DNA of 13,954 nucleotides from Actinomycetota bacterium (lineage in GTDB: Bacteria; Actinomycetota; Acidimicrobiia; IMCC26256), in NCBI GenBank assembly GCA_009702955.1, contig WLHA01000009.1:1-13954 (forward strand), read 5' to 3'. The notes beneath the pieces were generated by a model. The model did no database searches. It was not told where the DNA came from and worked only from the letters and a program-made list of their open reading frames with translations. The translations under genes were made by a program, and so were the position numbers. Shown here piece by piece: positions 1 to 6,654 of this stretch (its first letter is position 1; the number at the start of each line of letters is the position of its first letter).

Positions 1-357
1 GATGAGCGCATACTCGGCGCCCATCTCCTCATCCTCGAGGATTGAACCCTCAGCGGCGCGAACAACAGAGGAGTTATACGCTCCACATAGCCCACGGTCG
101 GCAGCGATAACAATGTGCGCAGAACGCTTTACCCTCTCGCGAGGCTTCAGGATCGGGCTGTTGATGCTGCCTCCGCCTGCGGCGAGGTCTGCAACTACCT
201 TGGTGATCAATTCGCTGTAAGGAAGCGCGCCCTTTACTGCAGCCTGAGCCTTGACGATCCGACTACCCGCTATGAGCTCCATAGCGCGCGTGATCTTCTT
301 GGTTGAGCGTACGGAGGAAATCCGTCGCTTGAGGATGCGCTCTTGGCCGCCGGCCAT
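1..357 (-). CDS. atpG: F1F0 ATP synthase gamma subunit, N-terminal part (runs off the left edge)
   Basis: The first 119 codons of the central rotor-stalk subunit, which turns inside the alpha3-beta3 head and couples proton flow to catalysis. The translated start, MAGGQERILKRRISSVRSTK followed by KITRAMELIAGSRIVKAQ, is the typical N-terminal coiled-coil helix of gamma. DRGLCGAYNSS at about residues 87-97 is the conserved Rossmann-like core motif of the family. The ATG at 357-355 follows the atpA stop by 19 bases, with a purine-rich stretch (GGGGGATAGGGA) as ribosome binding site. The reading frame is still open at base 1, so the C-terminal helix, and any loop insertion of the mycobacterial type, cannot be judged. 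Identity is certain from motif and operon position; only completeness is lacking. Confidence 0.97.
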   Translation of the reverse strand, partial: MAGGQERILKRRISSVRSTKKITRAMELIAGSRIVKAQAAVKGALPYSELITKVVADLAAGGGSINSPILKPRERVKRSAHIVIAADRGLCGAYNSSVVRAAEGSILEDEEMGAEYALI

Positions 358-376
358 CTGTCCCTATCCCCCGCTA

Positions 377-2062
377 CTACTCGGTTGGGAGAGTCTTGGT
401 TGACTCGGCATCGCCGAGTGCCTCAGCATCTGGATCAGGGGTGCCGGTTCCGGCAGCCGCCTCTGCAGCATTAGCGGCACGGAAAGCAACCTTGACATCC
501 TCAATAGCTGCGATCATCCGCAACTCGTCCTGAAGTTCCTTAGCTTGATCAGGCAGAGTTCCCGTATCACGAATGTGTGCGAGAAGATCTGCGTAGCGAG
601 AGTGGAATGCATCGAGAAGGGCTGCCTCGAATGCCTTAATCTGAGAGACCTCGATGTCGAGGAGGAGTCGCTCTAGCCGATAATTGTCTTGCCTTTCCGG
701 TGTTGGGGGCAGCGGAATTTTCTTACGAGCTGTACCGGAGAAGATGACTACTACCTGATCCTCAACGTCCATTGGAGAGTTGAGTGGCTGCTTTAGCAAC
801 TCAACAAGTCGGTAACCGCTCTCAAGCTGCTCTTTGGAGACAGCATCAAGGTCAGAACCAAATGTTGCGAATGCCTCGAGGTCACGGAACTGCGCAAGGT
901 CGAGCTTGAGGGTTCCAGCTACGCCCTTCATTGCCTTGATCTGTGCAGCGCTACCGACTCGAGATACCGAGATACCTACGTCGACAGCGGGGCGCACACC
1001 AGACTTGAAGAGGTCGTCCTGTAGGTAGATCTGACCGTCAGTGATCGAGATCACGTTGGTTGGGATATACGCAGAGACGTCGCCTGCTTTGGTCTCAATG
1101 ATTGGAAGCGCTGTAAGCGAACCAGCACCTAGATCATCGGAGAGCTTTGCAGCACGCTCGAGAAGACGGCTGTGGAGGTAGAAAACGTCACCTGGGTAAG
1201 CCTCGCGACCTGGTGGACGACGGAGCAACAACGAGAGTTGACGATAGGCCTCAGCCTGCTTGGAGAGGTCGTCGTATACAACGAGTGCGTGGTCGCCGTT
1301 CTCCATCCACTCCTGCCCAATGGCAGAACCCGTGTAAGGAGCGAGGTACTTGAATACTGCCTCGTCACCCGCGGGGGCGTTTACAACAACCGTGTACTCC
1401 ATTGCGCCGTAACGCTCAAGAGTTGCAACAGTCTGCGCAACCGATGATGCCTTCTGACCAACAGCGACATAGATGCACTTAACACCCGATCCGCGCTGGT
1501 TAAGAATGGTGTCGATAGCGATCGTGGTCTTTCCGGTCTTACGGTCACCAATGATCAACTCGCGTTGTCCGCGGCCGATCGGAACCATGCCGTCTACAGC
1601 CTTGATGCCGGTCTGCAGTGGCTCGTGTACAGGCTTACGCCCGACGATTCCAGGGGCCTGGACCTCAAGACGACGAGTCTTGTCGGTACCGAGCGGACCC
1701 TTTCCGTCGATTGGCTGGGCCAGTGCGTTTACTACGCGACCTAGAAGGGCATCACCTACGGGCACGGCAAGGATACGGCCGGTTGCCCGCACTGCCTTAC
1801 CTTCTTCAACGCCCTCAGCGCGGCCAAGCACAACTGCACCAATGGCGTCCTCGTCAAGGTTGAGGGCAAGACCAATCAGGCCACCCTCAAACTCGAGAAG
1901 CTCATTGACTGCAGTATTCGGGAGGCCCGCAACGCGTGCGACACCATCGCCAACGCTCAGTACCTGCCCAACCTGCTCTGCAGCGAGAGTTGGTGAGAAT
2001 GAATCAACGTGCTTGCGCAGCGCTGCGGCAATATCGGCTGCGTTAATTGTCAGCTCAGCCAT
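377..2062 (-). CDS. atpA: F1F0 ATP synthase alpha subunit
   Basis: A 561-residue non-catalytic nucleotide-binding subunit of the F1 head. Visible in order: N-terminal beta-barrel (about 25-95); Walker A GDRKTGKT at 172-179; Walker B region HALVVYDDLS at 258-267; and the family signature ISVSRVGSAAQIK at 364-376, with Arg368 as the arginine that reaches into the neighbouring beta site. The frame stays open upstream to 2113, but ATG 2062 is chosen because MAELTINAADIAAALR is the normal start and AAGGAG lies just upstream. The atpH stop is one base away, so the two are translationally linked. After the normal end of the alpha fold there is an extra tail of about 32 residues (530-561), rich in Ala, Asp and Glu. 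Actinobacterial alpha subunits often carry such tails; in mycobacteria the tail limits ATP hydrolysis. Whether this one acts the same way is inference. Confidence 0.98.
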   Translation of the reverse strand: MAELTINAADIAAALRKHVDSFSPTLAAEQVGQVLSVGDGVARVAGLPNTAVNELLEFEGGLIGLALNLDEDAIGAVVLGRAEGVEEGKAVRATGRILAVPVGDALLGRVVNALAQPIDGKGPLGTDKTRRLEVQAPGIVGRKPVHEPLQTGIKAVDGMVPIGRGQRELIIGDRKTGKTTIAIDTILNQRGSGVKCIYVAVGQKASSVAQTVATLERYGAMEYTVVVNAPAGDEAVFKYLAPYTGSAIGQEWMENGDHALVVYDDLSKQAEAYRQLSLLLRRPPGREAYPGDVFYLHSRLLERAAKLSDDLGAGSLTALPIIETKAGDVSAYIPTNVISITDGQIYLQDDLFKSGVRPAVDVGISVSRVGSAAQIKAMKGVAGTLKLDLAQFRDLEAFATFGSDLDAVSKEQLESGYRLVELLKQPLNSPMDVEDQVVVIFSGTARKKIPLPPTPERQDNYRLERLLLDIEVSQIKAFEAALLDAFHSRYADLLAHIRDTGTLPDQAKELQDELRMIAAIEDVKVAFRAANAAEAAAGTGTPDPDAEALGDAESTKTLPTE

Positions 2063-2063
2063 G

Positions 2064-2591
2064 TCAGATCTGCTCCTTGAGTTGCTCGAGCCTGTGACGG
2101 ACGGTCCCGTCAATAACAGTGTCGCCGACGCGGGCCACTAGACCCCCGAGAACCTTCGGATCAACGACGACTTTCACTTCTACGTTCTTACCTACAGCGC
2201 GACCAATTGCAATGGCAAGGCGCTCTTGCTGCCCTGCATCAAGCTCAATAGCGCTACGCACCTCGGCTACTTCGTGCTCACGACTCTCTGTTGATTTCTT
2301 AACAAAGAGATCGATAATGGCCGGTAAATCACTACCTCTGCCCGCAGCAACCACGAGCGATGCAAGCGAAGTTGAAGAACTAAGGGCCTTAGCCCCCATC
2401 AACTCAGCTACCACTGCGACTCGACGCTCTGCTGGGAGTGAAGGGTCAACAAGCGCTGAACGTAGAGAGTCGTTGGCCTCGAATGTTCGGGCAAAACGAA
2501 ATAGCTCGTCCTCGATCTCGTCGACGTGCCCCTCGGCACGCGCGATTACGAGGAACGCCTCTGCGTAAGCCTCGACGCGCTCCGCACTCAT
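2064..2591 (-). CDS. atpH: F1F0 ATP synthase delta subunit
   Basis: A 175-residue peripheral-stalk subunit that ties the top of the alpha3-beta3 head to the b subunit (OSCP in mitochondria). The first 105 or so residues form the helical bundle (RVEAYAEAFLVIARAEG, then NDSLRSALVDPSLPAERR). The C-terminal signature is clear: VVVDPKVLGGLVARVGDTVI, then DGTVRHRLEQLKEQI. Length matches the normal family range. It is a free delta protein, not the b-delta fusion of mycobacteria, which argues against a Mycobacteriales origin. The start codon shares ATGA with the atpF stop (2588-2591), and its own stop is one base before atpA, so translation of b, delta and alpha is coupled. Confidence 0.96.
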   Translation of the reverse strand: MSAERVEAYAEAFLVIARAEGHVDEIEDELFRFARTFEANDSLRSALVDPSLPAERRVAVVAELMGAKALSSSTSLASLVVAAGRGSDLPAIIDLFVKKSTESREHEVAEVRSAIELDAGQQERLAIAIGRAVGKNVEVKVVVDPKVLGGLVARVGDTVIDGTVRHRLEQLKEQI

Positions 2592-3289
2592 GCCCGGCTG
2601 CCCCCAACCTCATTGATGAAGGACTCGACGAGAGCCGTCTGAGTCGCAGCATCGAGATTGTGCTGAACAATGCGCTCCGCAAGCCCAATGGACATCGCTG
2701 CCACCTGGGTCTGTAGATCTGCCATGGCGCGCTCTGTTGCGAGAGCTGCGTCAGCATTGGCGCGTGCACGTACATCAGCGGCATCCGCCTCTGCTCGGGC
2801 GATCATGTCGATTCGCACCTGCTCTGCAGCCTTGCGTGCCTCGTCTACCAAGCCTGCGCCCTCGGCACGAGCCTCTGCGAGGATCTTCTCGTGGTCGGAG
2901 TCAGCGGCCTGCGCTGCGCTCTTAGCCTGCTCGGCTGCCTCGAGGTCTCCACGTATCTTGTCTTCACGATCCGCTAGCCCCTTACGAAGTGCAGGGAAGC
3001 CGAACTTGATGAGTCCGAAGGCGACGATTCCGAAAGATAGGAGGCCCCAGAAGAGCTCACCTGTCTCAGGCAGGATCGGGCTAGGAGCGGAGTAACACTC
3101 CTTTGCCTGCTCGTCGAAGAGGGCAGCGTCTCCCTTGCCCTCTTCCACAGCGGCTTCATATTTCTCAGCAGCCTTCACCAAGCATTCGGCAATCTCGCCC
3201 TTCGCCTCACTTGCGTGAGCCGCGACAGGCATCGCTATGACCATGCTGGATGAGAGCATTGCTACTGCTAGCAGTCTCTGGATGCGCAT
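2588..3289 (-). CDS. atpF: F1F0 ATP synthase b subunit with signal peptide and extracytoplasmic extension
   Basis: A 233-residue peripheral-stalk subunit. Residues 1-26 look like a cleavable signal peptide: Arg near the N-terminus, hydrophobic core LLAVAMLSSSMVIAM, and AHA at 24-26 before Ser27. Residues 27-75 form an acidic, lysine-containing segment with Cys36 and Cys65, then SPILPETGELFWG leads into the membrane helix at about 78-97. From about 98 to 205 there is a long charged helix (ADREDKIRGDLEAAEQAKSA and onward), the usual b dimer stalk, and the C-terminus is the delta-binding end. The frame is open upstream to 3475 but that part overlaps atpE; ATG 3289 follows GAAGGGAAGGGA and begins the signal peptide. 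Ordinary b subunits (about 160-170 residues) lack the first 70 residues. Acidimicrobiia b subunits are remembered to look like this, which supports that placement. Confidence 0.95.
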   Translation of the reverse strand: MRIQRLLAVAMLSSSMVIAMPVAAHASEAKGEIAECLVKAAEKYEAAVEEGKGDAALFDEQAKECYSAPSPILPETGELFWGLLSFGIVAFGLIKFGFPALRKGLADREDKIRGDLEAAEQAKSAAQAADSDHEKILAEARAEGAGLVDEARKAAEQVRIDMIARAEADAADVRARANADAALATERAMADLQTQVAAMSIGLAERIVQHNLDAATQTALVESFINEVGGSRA

Positions 3290-3347
3290 TGCGCGTCCCT
3301 TCCCTTCGTGCGCCGTGGCGCCTAGATGACTTAGATGACGAAACAAA
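3290..3347 (-). other. atpE-atpF spacer with short repeats and a GC hairpin
   Basis: On the plus strand TAGATGA occurs three times, at 3323, 3332 and 3349. The last copy covers the atpE stop codon and final codon, so the spacer contains small duplications of the gene end. Next to them GCGC (3310-3313) and GCGC (3318-3321) can form a short, four-base hairpin, followed on the transcript by the atpF ribosome binding site GAAGGGAAGGGA. The hairpin could protect the atpE end of the transcript, but it is short. Confidence 0.4.
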
Positions 3348-3596
3348 TTAGATGAACTTGATAACGAAACCGATGAGGGCAAGTGCCTCAGCGAAGGCAA
3401 TACCCAAGAACATTGTGGTGCGGACGTTTCCGGCCATCTCTGGCTGGCGTGCCATTGCCTGAACCGATTGACCAACTAGATAGCCGATACCGATTCCGGG
3501 GCCAATTGCGGCGAGGCCATAACCAACAGCGCTGAGGCCGTTCTTAAAACCGTCGTCAGTAAGGCCAGTTGCGGCCAGGTTCATGAGAGTGCTCAT
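3348..3596 (-). CDS. atpE: F1F0 ATP synthase c subunit (proteolipid)
   Basis: An 82-residue two-helix protein that forms the membrane rotor ring. Helix 1 carries the glycine-rich packing stretch GPGIGIGYLVG (about 32-42); the polar loop is ARQPE (49-53), which contacts gamma and epsilon; helix 2 carries the proton-binding carboxylate Glu70 in GIAFAEALALIGFV. The residues after Glu70 are Ala-Leu rather than Ser/Thr, and the extra ligands of sodium-binding rings are not evident, so proton coupling is expected. ATG 3596 has AAGGAG about ten bases upstream. It is the only operon member with sizeable spacers on both sides (89 bases before, 58 after), fitting the need to make about ten copies per complex. 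Confidence 0.98.
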   Translation of the reverse strand: MSTLMNLAATGLTDDGFKNGLSAVGYGLAAIGPGIGIGYLVGQSVQAMARQPEMAGNVRTTMFLGIAFAEALALIGFVIKFI

Positions 3597-3685
3597 GTCA
3601 GGTGTTCTCCTTATTATTTAGGGCTGTAATTAGTTAGGTCTGTAATTAATTAGTGCTGTATTGCTCTTAACTATTAGTGCAGGTA
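3597..3685 (-). promoter_or_regulatory. AT-rich atpB-atpE spacer with 16-bp tandem repeat; likely translation-enhancing leader of atpE
   Basis: Three 16-base units on the plus strand: TTAGGGCTGTAATTAG (3618-3633), TTAGGTCTGTAATTAA (3634-3649) and TTAGTGCTGTATTGCT (3650-3665), with a decayed further copy near 3674. Composition is far richer in A and T than the coding sequence around it, so the mRNA before the atpE ribosome binding site (AAGGAG, 3613-3608) should be little structured. In E. coli an unstructured U-rich stretch before atpE boosts its translation to supply many c subunits; the same role here is inference. Confidence 0.6.
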
Positions 3686-4468
3686 TTAATGCTCGGGGTG
3701 CACAGACTCGCCGATGTAGACGGCAGTCAGGATCGTGAAGATATAGGCCTGCAGCAAAGCAACTAGCACCTCGAAGGCAGTCATGAATAGGAGTCCGAAG
3801 AAGGGCAGCGGAACGAATGCGACTTGGTACCAGCCACTGGTGTGCTTCATGAGCTCTATGCACATGACGGCAAAGACTGTCAGCAGCACGTGCCCGGCCA
3901 CCATATTTGCAAAGAGTCGTACCGCGAGCGAGAAGGGTCGCACGAGGTACTTGGAGATGAACTCAATCGGGATAACCAAGATGTAGAGAGGCTTGGGCAC
4001 GCCCGGAGGGGTGATGTTCTTGAAGATGTAGAGAGGTCCCTGCGTCTTAAATCCAGCCCCGATGAAGACCACCCACACGATGACTGCGAGCAATCCCGGG
4101 AGAGCAATTCGCGCTGTCGCGGGGAACTGAATCCCAGGGACAATGGACCAAATGTTGATGAAGAGAATGTAGAAGAACATCGACGCTAGGAACGGCGTCC
4201 ACTTCTTACCCTCTTCGGCGCCCATGACCTCAACGGCGATCTGCGACTCGATGGCGAGGTATCCGGACTCCGCTACGTTCTGCAGGCCGGTAGGAACAAG
4301 TGCGCGCTTACGCCCTCCGATAAGGAAGATCGTTAAACAAATAACCATGGAGACAAGGACCATGATTCCCGTTTTATTTAGCGCAAAATCGGTACCTCCG
4401 AAGAGCACCGGCTTCCACTGGAACAACTCTGTGATCCCGTTAGGGAACAACTCGGCGACAACGGTCAC
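3686..4468 (-). CDS. atpB: F1F0 ATP synthase a subunit
   Basis: A 260-residue membrane stator subunit that forms the proton half-channels against the c ring. The essential arginine is Arg184 in PFSLAVRLFANMVAGH (178-193). The last helices include EVLVALLQAYIFTILTAVYI (233-252), where Gln240 sits in the conserved polar position, and the protein ends ESVHPEH. Five to six hydrophobic spans are visible, including 36-51, 95-113, 124-140, 188-207 and 220-252. The start is GTG at 4468, sharing GTGA with the stop of the AtpI-like gene and preceded by a very strong AAGGAGGAAGG. Length and motifs are normal for the family. Confidence 0.97.
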   Translation of the reverse strand: MTVVAELFPNGITELFQWKPVLFGGTDFALNKTGIMVLVSMVICLTIFLIGGRKRALVPTGLQNVAESGYLAIESQIAVEVMGAEEGKKWTPFLASMFFYILFINIWSIVPGIQFPATARIALPGLLAVIVWVVFIGAGFKTQGPLYIFKNITPPGVPKPLYILVIPIEFISKYLVRPFSLAVRLFANMVAGHVLLTVFAVMCIELMKHTSGWYQVAFVPLPFFGLLFMTAFEVLVALLQAYIFTILTAVYIGESVHPEH

Positions 4469-4971
4469 CCTTCCTCCTTGCTTACGCGTTGCGAAATTGG
4501 TAGCGGTGCATCGGGCTTGAGGCCCGGCGCGCCGAGGGTCAGACTAAGCGATGGCATCTCCCAAAACAGGAGTCCAAGGTGCATTCCTGCAACCGTAATC
4601 ACAAAAGCCGCGATGCTCACACTCGGGCGCCCTGAAATTGCAACGACTGCGAGGAGGATTAGAGCGATGCGGAGCACGTACCCACCGATGGCCGCCACTG
4701 AGACTGCCTCCGGCGAGATGCGGGCTGACCATGTTATGAGGCGGGATGAGAGCAAGAAGTTCGCGCAGACCACCAGGACACCCAAAAAGGCTCCAATTGC
4801 AGACTTTTTGCCACCTAAGAGGGCGGAGACAACGATCACCAGAGGGGCGATCATGAGCGCTCTTCGGACGATATGGTCGGCTATTCGACTCTCGTGATCC
4901 TCTGGGAGACGGGCTCTAAGAGGATCACTCCTAAGAGCATCATCCCTAGACCCATTTTCCGGGGTCGTCAT
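4465..4971 (-). CDS. atpI: AtpI-like four-helix membrane protein of the atp operon
   Basis: A 168-residue integral membrane protein. After a hydrophilic 35-residue N-terminus there are four likely membrane helices at about 38-53, 57-77, 88-112 and 118-137, then a Pro-rich, charged C-terminal tail. The segment KKSAIGAFLGVLVVCANFLL between the first helices resembles ATP synthase protein I, which in other bacteria helps c-ring assembly or ion supply. Sequence conservation in this family is low, so the call rests on topology and on position directly before atpB, where atpI sits in most bacteria. ATG 4971 overlaps the AtpZ-like stop by ATGA; GGAGA lies five bases upstream. Its own stop overlaps the atpB start. 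The gene symbol is positional. Confidence 0.8.
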   Translation of the reverse strand: MTTPENGSRDDALRSDPLRARLPEDHESRIADHIVRRALMIAPLVIVVSALLGGKKSAIGAFLGVLVVCANFLLSSRLITWSARISPEAVSVAAIGGYVLRIALILLAVVAISGRPSVSIAAFVITVAGMHLGLLFWEMPSLSLTLGAPGLKPDAPLPISQRVSKEEG

Positions 4972-5345
4972 TGGATCTCCGGTGCTTGCTCGAGAGGCTG
5001 GATCCCTGGCTCTTCATTAGGGCGCTTCTCCCAAGGCTTACCTGCGTCCTCAGCAGCTGAGGCGGCTTGGTACCTGTAATAGATGGTGGTCGCGACAGCG
5101 ATGAGCCCGATTAGTGCAAACAGCACTGTAAAGACGCGCCCAGTTCCGAAAATGCCATCTAACAATGCACCGACAAGGCCGAACATCAGAGGCCCAAGCA
5201 CAAAGGTGAGGGAGGTCGATAGCGCATCGGTATAGCCAGGTTTGGGTTGTGGCACGATCGATTTAGGTCTAAGGCCTTTAGGGATTAGCGATCTTGATTT
5301 AGGCCCAGAAGTAGACCCTGAAGTGGGTCCTGAAAGATCTGACAT
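4968..5345 (-). CDS. AtpZ-like two-helix protein, first gene of the atp operon
   Basis: A 125-residue protein with a disordered, Pro/Ser/Lys-rich N-terminus (1-37), two membrane helices (about 42-63 and 70-90) and an acidic C-terminal tail. LVGALLDGIFGTGRVFTVLF followed by ALIG fits the AtpZ/F0F1 gene-1 pattern (Gly59, Asp63, Gly67-Thr68, Phe72, Gly80). Members occur at the start of atp operons and have been linked to Mg2+/Ca2+ transport together with AtpI; that role here is inferred from family and place only. ATG 5345 has a strong GGAGGAGG ribosome binding site. It shares ATGA with the next gene. The N-terminus contains three tetrapeptide repeats (GPTS, GSTS, GPKS at 6-17), encoded by imperfect 12-base repeats. 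Confidence 0.8.
   Translation of the reverse strand: MSDLSGPTSGSTSGPKSRSLIPKGLRPKSIVPQPKPGYTDALSTSLTFVLGPLMFGLVGALLDGIFGTGRVFTVLFALIGLIAVATTIYYRYQAASAAEDAGKPWEKRPNEEPGIQPLEQAPEIQ
5295..5330. repeat. Imperfect 12-base repeat at the start of the AtpZ-like gene
   Basis: Three in-frame units read GGACCCACTTCA, GGGTCTACTTCT and GGGCCTAAATCA on the minus strand and encode GPTS, GSTS and GPKS (residues 6-17). They lie in the disordered N-terminal tail before the first membrane helix, where length change would be tolerated. Confidence 0.6.
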
Positions 5346-5499
5346 TCCCCTCCTCCGAGTCGCGACGGCTACGAGCGAATACCGAGCAAGTAGGGCTCGA
5401 AACGCTCAAGTGAACCCTTGAAAGTTACCCGATAAGGCGCCCCAACTCCCCAACCCGGCTCCGATTAGGCGCTAAACCGGATCTCAGAAGGCTTAGCGA
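5346..5499 (-). promoter_or_regulatory. 154-base spacer between the WecA-like gene and the atp genes; likely site of the atp promoter
   Basis: This is the longest spacer among the minus-strand housekeeping genes and the natural place for a promoter of the ATP synthase operon. I could not find a convincing -35/-10 pair: TTGAGC is followed by TATTCG at too long a spacing, and TAACTT lacks a partner. The left end carries the strong GGAGGAGG ribosome binding site of the AtpZ-like gene, and the right end a hairpin described separately. No open frame in the spacer has a credible start. Promoter presence is inferred from layout only. Confidence 0.3.
5470..5498 (-). terminator. Hairpin just after the WecA-like stop codon, without a U tract
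   Basis: On the transcribed strand CGCTAAGCC, an 11-base loop and GGTTTAGCG can pair as a nine-base stem with one G-U pair. It begins one base after the TAG stop (5502-5500). The bases after it (CCTAATCGG) are not a run of T, so it is not a classic intrinsic terminator. It could be a weak terminator, an attenuator or an RNA-stabilising end between the wecA part and the atp part of the transcript. Confidence 0.4.
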
Positions 5500-6645
5500 C
5501 TACCCCTTTGAAGACTCGATGCCCACTGCCTTAGCGGCCGCGACCTCGTCCTCCCAGTCACCTCTACGAGGGAAGAAGAAACCGTAGAGCAGAAGCGCAA
5601 GGGCGAAGATCACAAGCGGTACAAGCGCATTGCCCTGGTCTGTGTACGTCGGGATTAGGGCAACTCCCGAGAGGAGCGCCGTCCAGAGCCAGAGAATCGC
5701 AACGGTTCGCCTTGGGCCGTGCCCTAAACGCATTAGGCGGTGATGCAGATGCTCTTTATCTGCAACGGCAAAGGAGCGCCGTTTGATCAACCTTCTTAGG
5801 AACGAAAAAGCTGTATCGATAATTGGAACACCGAGAATTACAAACGGAATAAAGAGTGGCGCAAAGAAGAAGTACGTAACACCGCTGTACTGGTAATCGG
5901 CTCGACCACCAATTGTGATGGTTGTGACAGCCATAAGAAGCCCGAGAAAAAGAGCCCCCGCATCCCCCATCATTATTCGTGCAGGGTGCCAGTTGTAAGG
6001 CAAAAACCCTAGGCAAACACCTACCGCTATAACGGCTATCAAGGGAGCAAGGTTAGATCCCTCAAGAAATCCATTCTTAAATAACCGGTCGCTATAAAGA
6101 AACAGTGCAGTCCCTGCGATGGCGCATATCCCGCCGGCTAACCCGTCAAGCCCGTCGATGAGGTTGATTGCATTTGCGAATAAGACCACCATCAAGACGG
6201 TAACTACAGGAGCAAGATCCGCGGAGAGCACCACAGTGTCGTTGAGCAAGAAGGGGACGCGAAAGAAGAGCATCTGAACGCCAAATAGCGAGAGCACTCC
6301 TCCGGCTAGAACCATCCCGGCGATCTTGGCTGGAGGAGATACATCTCGAAGGTCGTCGAGCGCTCCGACTGCGAACATCACTGCTGCGGCGAGCATTACG
6401 CCTAGAGGCTCTGAAGAACCGTTGAACATCTCATGGAACTGGGGAATCTGGGATGCAACCGCCATAGCGACCACGAATCCCATGAACATTCCCGCTCCGC
6501 CAAGCGAGACCATCGGGCGCGTGTGTACGCCGTGCGGATTGGGGGGCACCACTGCTCCGGCACGAATGGCGAGGCGACGCACGAACGGCATAACCGCGAG
6601 CGTTACTCCAAGTGCTACGAGAAACGCGACCGCGTAACCCCCCAC
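5500..6645 (-). CDS. wecA: WecA/MraY-family polyprenyl-phosphate sugar-1-phosphate transferase
   Basis: A 381-residue polytopic membrane enzyme that transfers a sugar phosphate, probably GlcNAc-1-P from UDP-GlcNAc, to undecaprenyl (or decaprenyl) phosphate, starting a cell-wall glycan. Family motifs in order: ALDD at 95-98; NAINLIDGLDGLAGG at 158-172, with Asp164 and Asp167; GDAG at 227-230; and DKEHLHHRL at 296-304. The His-rich loop HLHHRL is typical of the WecA/TagO/Rfe group rather than MraY. The mycobacterial equivalent (Rfe) also lies just before the atp operon. About ten membrane spans are visible. The start is GTG 6645, nine bases after the glyA stop, with GAGGAG very close upstream; a later Met19 would cut the first membrane helix. 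The exact sugar is not readable from sequence. Confidence 0.93.
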   Translation of the reverse strand: MGGYAVAFLVALGVTLAVMPFVRRLAIRAGAVVPPNPHGVHTRPMVSLGGAGMFMGFVVAMAVASQIPQFHEMFNGSSEPLGVMLAAAVMFAVGALDDLRDVSPPAKIAGMVLAGGVLSLFGVQMLFFRVPFLLNDTVVLSADLAPVVTVLMVVLFANAINLIDGLDGLAGGICAIAGTALFLYSDRLFKNGFLEGSNLAPLIAVIAVGVCLGFLPYNWHPARIMMGDAGALFLGLLMAVTTITIGGRADYQYSGVTYFFFAPLFIPFVILGVPIIDTAFSFLRRLIKRRSFAVADKEHLHHRLMRLGHGPRRTVAILWLWTALLSGVALIPTYTDQGNALVPLVIFALALLLYGFFFPRRGDWEDEVAAAKAVGIESSKG

Positions 6646-6654
6646 AGCTCCTCG

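Noticed and set aside
1473..2141. A 222-codon open frame on the plus strand opposite atpA and atpH
   Set aside because: Ser/Pro/Arg/Thr-rich shadow of the atpA coding strand; no domain, no ribosome site, and the opposite strand is certain.
3290..3475. N-terminal extension of the atpF frame by 62 codons
   Set aside because: It overlaps most of atpE in another frame, and the signal peptide starts naturally at 3289.
3348..3596. Sodium-coupled ATP synthase
   Set aside because: The c subunit has Ala-Leu after the key Glu70 and lacks the Ser/Thr ligand expected next to it in sodium rings; proton coupling fits better.
2119..4897. Several plus-strand open frames of 90-150 codons opposite atpH, atpF, atpB and atpI (for example 2119-2568, 2670-3095, 4478-4897)
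   Set aside because: All lie antisense to well-recognised atp genes and have compositions typical of reversed coding DNA.
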